A stretch of DNA of 64,000 bases from Sporosarcina ureae DSM 2281 (lineage in GTDB: Bacteria > Bacillota > Bacilli > Bacillales_A > Planococcaceae). Made by a program: the position numbers and the translations under genes. Below the pieces are notes generated by a model. It was given only the letters and a program-made list of their open reading frames with translations. It had not been told where the DNA came from and ran no database searches. Shown here piece by piece: positions 34,793-44,585 of the stretch (the stretch's first letter is position 1; every line of letters begins with the position of its first letter). Where the stretch lies: contig NZ_AUDQ01000006.1 of NCBI RefSeq assembly GCF_000425545.1, positions 62,001 through 126,000 on the forward strand, read 5' to 3'.

Positions 34793-35632
34793 TTAAAGCC
34801 CTTGGTAGTTACGTAAACTTGAAGGCTCCATTACAATAAATTCTTCTTCTTCGATTTTATCTAAAAAGCTCATGATTGGTCCGGGGTATTCTTTCATTCT
34901 CCAAGCTTCCATATTACGATTTCCACCGTAAACAGGATCTGCATAGACGCCTTCGATCGTTGTTTGACGCAACAAGTTAAAGAAGTCTGAGGAATCTACA
35001 CCACTGAACTCCACTTCACCTTTTTCAAACATTGTCAAAATTTCATCTTGCTGTTCGGGTTCTAGGTTCACAAACCGCTCACCGAATTTGTCTTGTGAAG
35101 TTTTCTCCATTGCAGTAAGCCCTTCAAGGAAAAATGTACCTCTCGTCATTCTTGTTTGATAGTTGGCCGTACCAGCCGGTAATTTCACAACAGTAGACGA
35201 AGTGATGACTTCATCTTTTTGACGTTTTTCTTCTTGGTATACGTCAGTTTTTACAATCGATGGAAAAGGACCGTGCATGTAGTCATTCCCGTTTTTTCCC
35301 CAGTTGCTTGCGCATTGGCGGTCAATGAAATACGGTACGCCTAGTTCAATTGCACCCATTCCGTTTTTATTCTCTGGATAGATTCTTTCAGTTGCAGCAG
35401 ATAGTAACGCAAAGTCTTCATTCCGACTGAAGAATGTACGTGCATCAAACGAGACAGGCTTATTTGCCTGTGATGCTGTTTCTTCCTTTGGTCCTTTTTG
35501 GAACTGACTCGTTAGTAAACCACCAAAGAGAGAGCCTCCTAAAAGTCCACCAGCGACGAGACCGCCACTCTTCAAAAACTTTCTTCGACTTAAATCTTGA
35601 GTATCTTGATTGGAATTTTTATTATTCGTCAT
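34793..35632 (-). CDS. Tat-exported small subunit (gluconate 2-dehydrogenase subunit 3 family)
   Basis: 279 residues. The Tat signal SRRKFLKSGGLVAGGLLGG lies near residues 15-33. The mature part matches the gluconate 2-dehydrogenase subunit 3 family (RTFFSRNEDFALLSAATERIYPE; IEGVYADPVYGGNRNMEAW). It chaperones and exports the GMC flavoprotein encoded 18 bases downstream. The GGAGGAAC site precedes ATG. Confidence 0.88.
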   Translation of the reverse strand: MTNNKNSNQDTQDLSRRKFLKSGGLVAGGLLGGSLFGGLLTSQFQKGPKEETASQANKPVSFDARTFFSRNEDFALLSAATERIYPENKNGMGAIELGVPYFIDRQCASNWGKNGNDYMHGPFPSIVKTDVYQEEKRQKDEVITSSTVVKLPAGTANYQTRMTRGTFFLEGLTAMEKTSQDKFGERFVNLEPEQQDEILTMFEKGEVEFSGVDSSDFFNLLRQTTIEGVYADPVYGGNRNMEAWRMKEYPGPIMSFLDKIEEEEFIVMEPSSLRNYQGL

Positions 35633-35706
35633 AGTGTAGTTCCTCCTTCACATTTGTCATGAAATGTGGCGACTTTTGCCAAGGCAAGTTGAATCGCACC
35701 GTTTCT

Positions 35707-35910
35707 TTACTTTATGGACTCAGACTTTTCTACGTCCGTTTTTTTGTTCTTGTCGTCTTCTTCTAAAATACCTTTTGTTGCCTGTTTAAATTCCGCTAGT
35801 GTTTTACCGACAGCTGAACCAATTTCCGGCAATTTTCGCGGTCCGAATAAAATTAAAATAATGACTAATATAATTATTAATCCAGGTACTCCGATAGACG
35901 CTAAACTCAC
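35707..35910 (-). CDS. tatA: Twin-arginine translocase subunit TatA
   Basis: 67 residues from GTG at 35910: an N-terminal membrane helix ([12 protein letters not shown]), the [10 protein letters not shown] hinge and amphipathic helix, then an acidic Lys-rich tail. GAGGAGGG precedes the GTG; the further upstream ATG at 36003 lacks a site and adds non-family residues. It is the first gene of the tatA - small subunit - GMC set. No tatC is in the window. Confidence 0.9.
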   Translation of the reverse strand: MSLASIGVPGLIIILVIILILFGPRKLPEIGSAVGKTLAEFKQATKGILEEDDKNKKTDVEKSESIK

Positions 35911-36678
35911 ATAATTCCCTCCTCTTACATTAATTGTGTATATACAACGTATTAGTAGACCTTTATGTATGTACTTATCTGTCGATAGGTTTTTGGCCCT
36001 CATATATGATAGTGTTATTCGACAAAAAATGCAAAGTAATTTTACGAAACTTTTTCGTTAACTCATTATATGAATAAATAAAATAATCTGCCTAAATAAT
36101 CTAGTGCGAATACTTAGAGGTAGAAGTAGCTAGAGTTTTGCAGTTAGCAAATCACTAACCGGAAACGCATAGTCTTAAATAAGAGAGGTGTGATGGAATT
36201 TTATTTTGTTAGTTTATGAAATGAAATTGCTCGATGGTAAGCTAATCTATGGCGAATAGAGTTATCGTTCACTACGATTTTGAAGAAACAGATGAATAAG
36301 TAATTGTTCCATTTTTAAACAGATATTAAAAAGATCAAATGACTGTGAATTGCAAAAATAGATTAACGAAAAAATATAGTATTTAGAAAGATTAAACTTT
36401 TCTTATTTTGCGAATATAATTAAAATATTATATTGTTTATTTAATAAACGTGACCTATTAGTAGATAAACTTATAGAGGGGGATGTAGTGTATTCTATTA
36501 CAGGATAGAATATGTGGACATTCACTATACGGGGTCAAAAGGAAAAATATCGGCACATAAAGTTCACTTTTCGTGCACCTTTTAATAAACGAACAGTAGC
36601 GCTGTTCAGTGCAATCAATCAAGCATATGGTGAATTTATGTATTGAGTGAGAGTTCTGATCTTTAGGAGGGTGATAGG
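35911..36678. other. Gene-poor A/T-rich stretch
   Basis: About 770 bases with no convincing gene. It holds the upstream region of tatA and scattered short frames, including a 44-codon one from 36511 (MWTFTIRGQKEKY...) with no ribosome site and no family I recognise. Together with the decayed hepT just after it, this looks like a graveyard of a lost insertion. Confidence 0.5.
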
Positions 36679-36921
36679 GTACAGACAGATGAAGCGAGCA
36701 TTGACATAGTATGACATAGTGTCAGTCAACGTAAATTATGCGTTCCTAAGGCTAGTTGTGATGCATTCAAGTACTTGTTGGAAGGATGTATAATTGGAGA
36801 AAACCTTGCAAAGTCCTCAATGAATTTAATTGGTTCTCGAAATATATCTATACATGATGATGAACCGCTAAATCTTGATGTTTTAGAAAGGATCAAACAT
36901 CAACATATTGCGATATCGTAG
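36679..36921 (+). pseudogene. Decayed HepT-like (DUF86) toxin
   Basis: One frame from 36679 to TAG at 36919 reads as the C-terminal part of a HepT/YutE-like protein: EASIDIV, an in-frame TGA at 36712, then SQRKLCVPKASCDAFKYL, GENLAKSSMNLIG, SRNISIHDDEPLNLDVLERI. The family has EASIDLAxHVVxERKLGxPQxSRDAF and RNIAxHDYxPLN. The RNase motif RX4-6HXY has lost its Tyr (HDD). The N-terminus, the start codon and the partner MNT antitoxin are missing. It is therefore a relic of a toxin-antitoxin module. Confidence 0.8.
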
Positions 36922-37092
36922 TCTTTTCAAAGGTAATCTTGAAGTGATAAATCATTATACTTGTACTCTTAGTTATACAGATTTTTGTAAGGGGTTACTA
37001 AGGCATGGAGCGGGTCGTTTATGAGAGTAGGAATGTTATTTTGTGAATTTTAAAAAATGAAATAGGCTTATTCAGCTGTAAAAAAGATAGTG

Positions 37093-37122
37093 TACAGGCT
37101 ATAGCATGGTGCTATAACCTGT
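37093..37122 (-). terminator. Terminator hairpin for the TipAS-type regulator
   Basis: Arms acaggctatagca / tgctataacctgt (one mismatch). On the minus strand it is followed after a few bases by TTTTTT. The rest of 36922-37092 holds nothing I can call. Confidence 0.6.
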
Positions 37123-37131
37123 AATGTGGTA

Positions 37132-37860
37132 TTACTTTTTATTTCTATCTACATAGACGCTCATAGCAGTACACATAAATTTCGCTAAGCCTTCACCAAA
37201 TTGATCAATGTTTTTGGTGAAACGTTCGTCGTCTACGTACATTTGACCTAATCCCTTGAATGCATCAAGAGAGTAATTCCTCATTTCGTTTAAGAAAAGA
37301 TGCCACTTTGTAATTTTTTCTTGAACCTCTTTGGAGTCAGGGGATAGATGGCGAATCGCGGCGAGGCTACGAAAAACTTCATTAAATTTTTCCTGATCGA
37401 AGGCAGTCATGTTTTTTGCTTTTTCATTTGCTTCATCCACTGCTTGATCGCCCCACTTTTCTCTTGCTTCTTGTTCATATGGGTTATGGCTAAAGTCGAA
37501 GCCTGTGAATTTTTCTTTATTTGACATGTGTATTTCTCCTTTCAAATGTTGAATAGTTTTTTCGATAGTCCCGATCATCTGTTCAAGCCGGTTCTTTTCT
37601 TTTAGAAGCATTCTGTGTTGCATTTCAAGCGCTTCTTGTTGATCAAATGATGGACTATCAATAATTTCTTTAATTTTCTTTAAAGGGAAGCCGAGCTCTC
37701 TAAAAAATAGGATTTGCTGCAAGGTCTCGAGATTCTCGTCAGAATATATACGATACCCAGCATCAGTGGTTTCTTCGGGAATTAATAATCCGATTTCATC
37801 GTAATGGTGTAGTGTGCGCACACTAATTCCTACTAAATCAGCAACTTCTTTCACTTTCAT
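37132..37860 (-). CDS. MerR-family regulator with TipAS antibiotic-binding domain
   Basis: 242 residues. MerR winged helix at 1-70 (VKEVADLVGISVRTLHHYDEIGLLIPE), a dimerisation coiled coil near 75-110, then a TipAS domain (FSHNPYEQEAREKWGDQAVDEAN ... YVDDERFTKNIDQFGEGLAKFM). TipAL and Mta-type proteins activate multidrug or thiopeptide-response promoters on ligand binding. No transporter gene lies next to it, so its target is elsewhere. An upstream spaced promoter typical of MerR targets was not resolved. Confidence 0.88.
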   Translation of the reverse strand: MKVKEVADLVGISVRTLHHYDEIGLLIPEETTDAGYRIYSDENLETLQQILFFRELGFPLKKIKEIIDSPSFDQQEALEMQHRMLLKEKNRLEQMIGTIEKTIQHLKGEIHMSNKEKFTGFDFSHNPYEQEAREKWGDQAVDEANEKAKNMTAFDQEKFNEVFRSLAAIRHLSPDSKEVQEKITKWHLFLNEMRNYSLDAFKGLGQMYVDDERFTKNIDQFGEGLAKFMCTAMSVYVDRNKK

Positions 37861-37933
37861 CTTGTTTTGCTCCCTTCACTAGTAATTTTAAAGTACCCCG
37901 TAACGTGAGAGTCAATAACATTTCTAAAAATGT

Positions 37934-38200
37934 TTGAAAAAGCTTTGTAGCGTTACTGAAAAAGATCGATATGACGAAGGTGAAGATGTAAAAAAATATA
38001 CGAAATTAGAATATATAGGAGAGGAAGATGAAGTTAAAATTACTCACGGAAGTTTGCTATTTTTATTTGCCATGACTGAAACAACAAGAAATTATGTAAT
38101 CGAGGGGATAAAAAAGCGTTTAATGTATATGGGTGAAGAATGTATTGATAAATATTACATGTCCAGGTTAATTGAACAAGCTGTCAAATACACTAGATAA
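37934..38200 (+). CDS. Possible small hypothetical protein (weak)
   Basis: An 88-codon frame opening with TTG, without a clear ribosome site. The C-terminal part (TTRNYVIEGIKKRLMYMGEECIDKYYMSRLIEQ) has protein-like helical composition, but I do not recognise it. It could be a remnant, consistent with the decayed surroundings. Confidence 0.3.
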   Translation: MKKLCSVTEKDRYDEGEDVKKYTKLEYIGEEDEVKITHGSLLFLFAMTETTRNYVIEGIKKRLMYMGEECIDKYYMSRLIEQAVKYTR

Positions 38201-38220
38201 GTGAATGCGTTTTTCACTAG

Positions 38221-38844
38221 TTATTTACGTACTTCCAGCGTCTCCAACATCTGTTCAAATCGTGCCCCATGACCTTCTTGAGCTTCAAGGAAGTAGTTCT
38301 CCTTAATGAGCAATGTACCTCCGTCTACTTCCATCATGTAGATCGTCACGACTTCACTATCCGATTCTTCTCCTGAAGTACCTTGCAATGAAAGAGCGTT
38401 GACTGGTGCAGATATCAATTTTTCCTCAAACTGCATATTGTATTCCTGTTCCATATCTTCCTTTACACTTTCTGGAGTTTGATTTTCGACGTATAGAAAT
38501 GTCATATTCACCTCAGGATAACCTTCAGGCATTTCGTCAAGCGGCATGAGCTTATCTTTTGTTTCACCGGTCTTAAACATATAACGGTCAGAATCAATGT
38601 ACATCGAATACAATGCATCGCGACCTTCAACGAGGTCCATCGTGATAGTGGAGTCCTCTCCTTCTACAGAGACGACAACATCCATCGTGGATTCACGGTC
38701 GGGCAACGTCGTCGTTTCTTCAGATGTTTCTTTGACAGGTGTTTCTGCGGGTGGCTTTACTTCTTCGGTAAGTTTTTCTGTTGCAGAATTACAGCTGACA
38801 AGTAATAGCGACATAGCAAGACTTGCATAAATCATCGTGCGCAT
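38221..38844 (-). CDS. Putative lipoprotein
   Basis: 207 residues from ATG at 38844, chosen because AGGAGGAAG lies upstream and a lipoprotein signal follows (MRTMIYASLAMSLLLVSC, lipobox LVSC at Cys18). The mature part is a Thr/Glu-rich linker and a domain with MDVVVSVEGEDSTITMDLVEG and a final ARFEQMLETLEV helix. It would be anchored on the outer face of the membrane. The family is not recognised. Confidence 0.75.
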   Translation of the reverse strand: MRTMIYASLAMSLLLVSCNSATEKLTEEVKPPAETPVKETSEETTTLPDRESTMDVVVSVEGEDSTITMDLVEGRDALYSMYIDSDRYMFKTGETKDKLMPLDEMPEGYPEVNMTFLYVENQTPESVKEDMEQEYNMQFEEKLISAPVNALSLQGTSGEESDSEVVTIYMMEVDGGTLLIKENYFLEAQEGHGARFEQMLETLEVRK

Positions 38845-39005
38845 TTCGTTTCTTCCTCCTTTAGCATGCATAGTAGAACTCCTCAATAATGTATACGTTT
38901 TCAAAATAACGAAGGCTTCAAAAACCGAGCAAATCATTAGAAATAAAAATGAGCAAGCGCTATGATAAGTCTTGCAGATATTAAAACACAAGGGAGATCT
39001 TCAGA

Positions 39006-39572
39006 ATGACCATTCGAGTAAAAGCAGTAATTGGAAGTACAAGTTCCACTTCATACAATTTAAAGTTAGTAAATTTCATGGCTGAGCGATATAAAGAAGA
39101 ATTGGATATTACGCCGGTTCTTATCAATGATTTAGAAATGTTCTCTATTGATATTGAAAGTGAACCACCTGTAGCCGTACAAGCATTTAAAGATGACGTG
39201 AAAGATTCGGATGCCGTTTTATTCGCAACACCGGAATATAACTTTTCAATTCCTGGCGCAATGAAAAATGCGTTGGATTGGTTGTCACGTGGCGGCGACT
39301 TTACATTACACGGCAAAACGGGCTTTATCGTAGGGGCGTCGATGGGCGTGTTCGGTTCTGTGAGAGCGCAGATCCACTTACGTGAAATTCTTTCTAACCC
39401 AGCACTAGCACCTACCTTATTGCCAGGCAACGAAGTATATATCGGTGCTGTTCACACGAAAATGGACGAAGAAGGAAATATTACAGATGAAGCTACCATC
39501 GCATTCCTTGATACCGTCGTTCAGAATTTCATCGCATTCCATAAGAAACAACAAGCAATTGCTCAAGCATAA
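39006..39572 (+). CDS. NAD(P)H-dependent FMN reductase family protein
   Basis: 188 residues, flavodoxin-like. FMN-phosphate loop GSTSSTSYNLKL near residue 10, and ATPEYNFSIPGAMKNALDWLSR, the family signature, near 78. Members reduce FMN, azo dyes or quinones. Single gene with its own terminator, just upstream of ruvA. Confidence 0.9.
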   Translation: MTIRVKAVIGSTSSTSYNLKLVNFMAERYKEELDITPVLINDLEMFSIDIESEPPVAVQAFKDDVKDSDAVLFATPEYNFSIPGAMKNALDWLSRGGDFTLHGKTGFIVGASMGVFGSVRAQIHLREILSNPALAPTLLPGNEVYIGAVHTKMDEEGNITDEATIAFLDTVVQNFIAFHKKQQAIAQA

Positions 39573-39580
39573 GTAGGATG

Positions 39581-39612
39581 AATGGACACGAATTTTATGT
39601 GTCCATTTTTTT
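39581..39612 (+). terminator. Rho-independent terminator
   Basis: Stem aatggacac / gtgtccatt with TTTTTT after the flavin reductase gene. Confidence 0.85.
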
Positions 39613-39692
39613 ATGTAGGTTTCTGGAGGTTGAACAACTAGAAAACCCGTTCGTATGCTATAATAGCAGGTATACTTTAGGGGGAGAATACT

Positions 39693-40298
39693 TTGTACGA
39701 TTACATAAAAGGCTATGTGACACGCGTGACACCTGAATATGTAGTGCTGGAGCAATCGGGAATTGGTTGGCAAGTGATGACACCAAATCCATTTGCATTC
39801 CACGTAACAGAAGAGGTGCAGCAAGTGTTCACGTATTTACATGTGCGTGAAGATACGCAATTATTGATCGGATTCAAGACACTGGAACAACGTGAACTGT
39901 TTCGCAAACTGATTACCGTTTCGGGAATCGGTCCTAAAGGCGCGCTCGCAATTCTTGCGAACGGCTTGCCATCTCAAGTAGTGAGTGCGATTGAGCGCGA
40001 AGATGAAGGGTTTCTCGTGCAGTTTCCAGGTGTCGGCAAGAAGACAGCGCGTCAAATGATTTTGGATCTAAAAGGCAAACTTCACGACCTGTTTACCGAA
40101 ATTGATTTACCGGATTCGGAAGACACGTTGCTCACGCTTGCTGAAAGTGATGAGCTCGATGAAGCGATGCTTGCGTTGACTGCACTTGGATATTCTGACC
40201 GTGAACTAAAGAAAGTAAAGCCGAAGCTCGAGAAAGAAGAACTCGATACAGAAGGCTATATGCGACTGGCGTTAAAATTATTATTGAAACAAGGCTAA
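39693..40298 (+). CDS. ruvA: Holliday junction helicase subunit RuvA
   Basis: 201 residues: OB domain ([20 protein letters not shown]), two HhH motifs ([32 protein letters not shown]) and domain III that contacts RuvB. TTG start behind AGGGGGAG. It precedes ruvB by about 20 bases. Confidence 0.96.
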   Translation: MYDYIKGYVTRVTPEYVVLEQSGIGWQVMTPNPFAFHVTEEVQQVFTYLHVREDTQLLIGFKTLEQRELFRKLITVSGIGPKGALAILANGLPSQVVSAIEREDEGFLVQFPGVGKKTARQMILDLKGKLHDLFTEIDLPDSEDTLLTLAESDELDEAMLALTALGYSDRELKKVKPKLEKEELDTEGYMRLALKLLLKQG

Positions 40299-40317
40299 TA
40301 CGATGGAGGTGGTTCCA

Positions 40318-41316
40318 ATGGATGAACGCATACTGACGAATGAAGCGACGGATTTTGATGATAGTTTTGAACAATCGTTACGCCCGCAATTATTGCAGCA
40401 ATATATTGGTCAGCAACAGGCGAAAGATAATTTATCAATTTTTATCGAGGCGGCAAAAAAGCGGGAAGAAAGTTTGGATCATGTGTTGTTATACGGTCCT
40501 CCTGGGCTTGGAAAGACGACGCTCGCTACGGTGATCGGCAATGAAATGGGTGTCAATGTCCGCATGACGAGCGGTCCTGCTATTGAACGTCCGGGTGACT
40601 TGGCGGCAGTGGTATCTTCATTGGAGCCGGGCGACGTCCTTTTCATCGATGAAATCCACCGGCTGAACCGTGCGATTGAAGAAGTGCTGTATCCAGCGAT
40701 GGAGGATTTCTGTCTCGATATTATGGTCGGGAAAGGTCCGACTGCGCGTTCTGTGCGACTGGATTTGCCGCCGTTTACATTGATTGGCGCGACGACGCGT
40801 GCAGGGGCATTGTCTGCACCGCTACGTGACCGTTTCGGTGTACCACTTAGACTTGAGTATTATGAAGTGGAATCATTAACGGAAATTGTCATTCGAAGCG
40901 CAAATTTATTTGGCGTGGACATCGATCCGTTGGCAGCTGTGGAACTGGCGAAACGCTCTCGCGGAACACCGCGTATTGCGAATCGTCTACTGCGAAGAGT
41001 GCGCGATTATGCACAAGTGCGCGGGAATGGTATCATTACGCTTTCGATTGCACAAGAAGCACTCGATATGCTACAAGTGGATCATCATGGACTCGATCAA
41101 ATCGACCATCAGTTGCTCCACAGCATGATCGAACGGTTCCGTGGGGGTCCAGTAGGCATCGACACACTCGCTGCGAGTATTGGTGAAGAGTCGGTGACGA
41201 TCGAAGACGTCTATGAGCCGTATTTATTACAAATGGGGTTTATTCAACGTACATCAAGAGGTCGGATGGCGACGGAAAAGGCTTACGAGCATTTCGGCTA
41301 TCCGCTTCCTGAATGA
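40318..41316 (+). CDS. ruvB: Holliday junction branch migration ATPase RuvB
   Basis: 332 residues. Walker [12 protein letters not shown], Walker [10 protein letters not shown], sensor ATTRAG and a C-terminal winged helix. ATG at 40318 is preferred because GGAGGT lies just upstream; ATG at 40303 overlaps that site. It drives branch migration with RuvA. Confidence 0.97.
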   Translation: MDERILTNEATDFDDSFEQSLRPQLLQQYIGQQQAKDNLSIFIEAAKKREESLDHVLLYGPPGLGKTTLATVIGNEMGVNVRMTSGPAIERPGDLAAVVSSLEPGDVLFIDEIHRLNRAIEEVLYPAMEDFCLDIMVGKGPTARSVRLDLPPFTLIGATTRAGALSAPLRDRFGVPLRLEYYEVESLTEIVIRSANLFGVDIDPLAAVELAKRSRGTPRIANRLLRRVRDYAQVRGNGIITLSIAQEALDMLQVDHHGLDQIDHQLLHSMIERFRGGPVGIDTLAASIGEESVTIEDVYEPYLLQMGFIQRTSRGRMATEKAYEHFGYPLPE

Positions 41317-41334
41317 CAGATAGGAGTTAGCATG

Positions 41335-42387
41335 ATGGAAGTAGAAGACTTTGATTTTGATTTACCGGAACATTTAATTGCTCAAACACCGCTTTTGGAT
41401 CGCACAGCGAGCCGTTTACTCGTTATGGGACGAGATAATGGTATCGTTACACATAAGCATTTCCGTGATTTAGTGGATGAACTAGAAGCAGGGGACTTGC
41501 TCGTGTTGAACGATACAAAAGTATTGCCGGCGCGTTTGATCGGGACGAAAGAAGAAACCGGTGCGACGATTGAAGTGTTATTATTAAAAGAAACAGGTGA
41601 TGATCGCTGGGAAACGCTGGTCAAGCCTTCAAAACGTATAAAAGTAGGGACGATCGTGACGTTTGGCGACGGTTTGTTGCAGGCTGAATGTACCGCACTC
41701 GGTGAACAAGGTGGGCGCGAGTTCAAATTTAGTTATGATGGTATTTTTTATGAGTTGCTCGATCAGCTCGGGCAGATGCCGTTGCCTCCATATATTACCG
41801 AGACGTTAGAAGATCAGACGCGCTATCAAACCGTTTTTGCAAAAGAGCGTGGGTCTGCGGCAGCACCTACAGCCGGCTTGCACTTCACGGATGAAATCCT
41901 GGATGCATTGCGTGAAAAAGGCGTGCAGATTGCTTTCATTACGTTGCACGTTGGACTTGGTACATTCCGTCCTGTTAGTGTGGATACAATTGAAGACCAC
42001 ACGATGCATGCGGAATATTATGTGATGACGGAAGAAACGGCGGCACTCGTTCGCGAGACAAAAGCTAATGGTGGCAATGTAGTGGCGGTCGGTACGACGT
42101 CTACACGGACGCTTGAGACCATCGCTTCAGAGAATAATGGTGAAGTCGTCGCGGCAAGTGGTTGGACTTCGATTTTCATTTATCCTGGGTATGAGTTCAA
42201 AGCAATTGACGGTTTAGTGACGAATTTCCACTTGCCAAAATCCACGCTATTGATGATGTTATCGGCATTTGCCGGACGCGATCATGTCATGCGTGCATAT
42301 GAAGAAGCCGTGAAAGAGCAGTATCGCTTTTTCAGTTTTGGGGACGCGATGTTCATCCGCCCTGCTACAAGAAAGGAACGAGGTTAA
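41335..42387 (+). CDS. queA: S-adenosylmethionine:tRNA ribosyltransferase-isomerase
   Basis: 350 residues. [15 protein letters not shown]-terminus, [26 protein letters not shown] and TTSTRTLE motifs. It builds epoxyqueuosine in tRNA wobble positions. ATG at 41335 sits eight bases after AGGAG; ATG at 41332 is possible. The stop directly abuts the tgt start. Confidence 0.96.
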   Translation: MEVEDFDFDLPEHLIAQTPLLDRTASRLLVMGRDNGIVTHKHFRDLVDELEAGDLLVLNDTKVLPARLIGTKEETGATIEVLLLKETGDDRWETLVKPSKRIKVGTIVTFGDGLLQAECTALGEQGGREFKFSYDGIFYELLDQLGQMPLPPYITETLEDQTRYQTVFAKERGSAAAPTAGLHFTDEILDALREKGVQIAFITLHVGLGTFRPVSVDTIEDHTMHAEYYVMTEETAALVRETKANGGNVVAVGTTSTRTLETIASENNGEVVAASGWTSIFIYPGYEFKAIDGLVTNFHLPKSTLLMMLSAFAGRDHVMRAYEEAVKEQYRFFSFGDAMFIRPATRKERG

Positions 42388-43527
<1,140 letters not shown>

Positions 43528-43574
43528 ATCTTGTATAATAAAATTTGATGCTTTAGGAAGGGGGAAAATCTATA

Positions 43575-43841
43575 ATGATGGAACAATACGGTGGTATTTT
43601 CACACTAGTCATCATGGTGGCTATTATGTGGTTTTTACTAATTCGTCCTGCTCAGAAGAGACAGAAAGCAGCGAAAGAGATGCAAAATAGTTTAAAGCGT
43701 GGAGACGAAGTAGTAACAATTGGTGGTATTCACGGTACTGTGGATGCAGTAGATGAAACGTCTATTTTCTTGCGTGTATCTGATACTACAGTTTTGCGTT
43801 TTGACAAGCAAGCGGTAGGCAGAGTCGCAACAGCGTCATAA
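43575..43841 (+). CDS. yajC: Preprotein translocase accessory subunit YajC
   Basis: 88 residues. One membrane helix (GGIFTLVIMVAIMWFLLIRPA) then a soluble domain (MQNSLKRGDEVVTIGGIHGTV). It associates with SecDF. Classic tgt-yajC order. Confidence 0.95.
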   Translation: MMEQYGGIFTLVIMVAIMWFLLIRPAQKRQKAAKEMQNSLKRGDEVVTIGGIHGTVDAVDETSIFLRVSDTTVLRFDKQAVGRVATAS

Positions 43842-43843
43842 GT

Positions 43844-43889
43844 AAAAGCGGTGATCTATTGGTATATCCATAGATTTCCGCTTTTTTGT
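43844..43889 (+). terminator. Rho-independent terminator after yajC
   Basis: Stem aaagcggtgatctat / atagatttccgctttt with an internal mismatch and T run. Confidence 0.75.
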
Positions 43890-43910
43890 TTAGTCACGTA
43901 TAGAAAAACG

Positions 43911-43944
43911 ATCTGCCGGCACACTAAGTGTGAAGGAGGCAGAT
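43911..43944 (+). promoter_or_regulatory. Hairpin that encloses the ribosome site of the DUF421 gene
   Basis: Outer arms atctgcc (43911-43917) and ggcagat (43938-43944) enclose an inner cacac-taa-gtgtg stem (43920-43932). The GGAGG of the ribosome site (43935-43939) lies partly in the 3' arm, six bases before the GTG start, so folding would hinder initiation. Confidence 0.5.
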
Positions 43945-43949
43945 TCGCT

Positions 43950-44585
43950 GTGCATGAGTTACTAATTATCGGATTGCGTACGGTGTTTTTATATATATTT
44001 CTTCTTGTGATATTACGAATTATGGGAAAACGGGAAGTCGGTGAACTGGGCGTCATAGATATCGTTGTCTTTATCATTATGGCGGAAGTAGCTGCGATGA
44101 TTGTAGAATCTCCCGATAAACCCATTTTTAAAGGGATTCTTCCTATTCTCCTATTGCTGGTCATTCAATATATATCCTCCATGATTTCATTGAAAAATAA
44201 GAAGTTTCGTGATCTAGTCGATGGTGATCCAACGCTGATGATTCGACATGGAGAGATCCAGGAAGATGAAATGCGTAAACAGCGTTATAATCTTGATGAC
44301 TTGTTTCAACAGTTACGAGAGAATCAAGTCGGTTCGATTCATAACGTGACGTTTGCGTATCTCGAATCTTCCGGAAATTTATCTGTATTCACTAAAGACG
44401 GTGACCATCCAATTGTCGGACTGGTGCTCGATGGGGAAATGCAGCCGGAGCATCTAAAATTGATCGGCAAGACGGAAGACTGGTTGCTAAAAAAGTTACG
44501 TGCTAAAAATATTACTGATTTGAGCACGATTTTTTATTGCTCATATGAACAAGGTGAAATTAGAGTCCAATTGAAAAAGAATTAA
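43950..44585 (+). CDS. DUF421 / YetF-family membrane protein
   Basis: 211 residues from GTG at 43950. Two or three N-terminal membrane helices (IIGLRTVFLYIFLLVILRIMG; IDIVVFIIMAEVAAMI; ILLLLVIQYISSMI) precede a soluble DUF421 domain (GDPTLMIRHGEIQEDEMRKQRYNLDDL). The function is unknown; relatives are spore or membrane proteins. The upstream frame from 43851 runs through the terminator and is not part of the gene. Its stop overlaps the stop of spoVB on the other strand. Confidence 0.85.
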   Translation: MHELLIIGLRTVFLYIFLLVILRIMGKREVGELGVIDIVVFIIMAEVAAMIVESPDKPIFKGILPILLLLVIQYISSMISLKNKKFRDLVDGDPTLMIRHGEIQEDEMRKQRYNLDDLFQQLRENQVGSIHNVTFAYLESSGNLSVFTKDGDHPIVGLVLDGEMQPEHLKLIGKTEDWLLKKLRAKNITDLSTIFYCSYEQGEIRVQLKKN

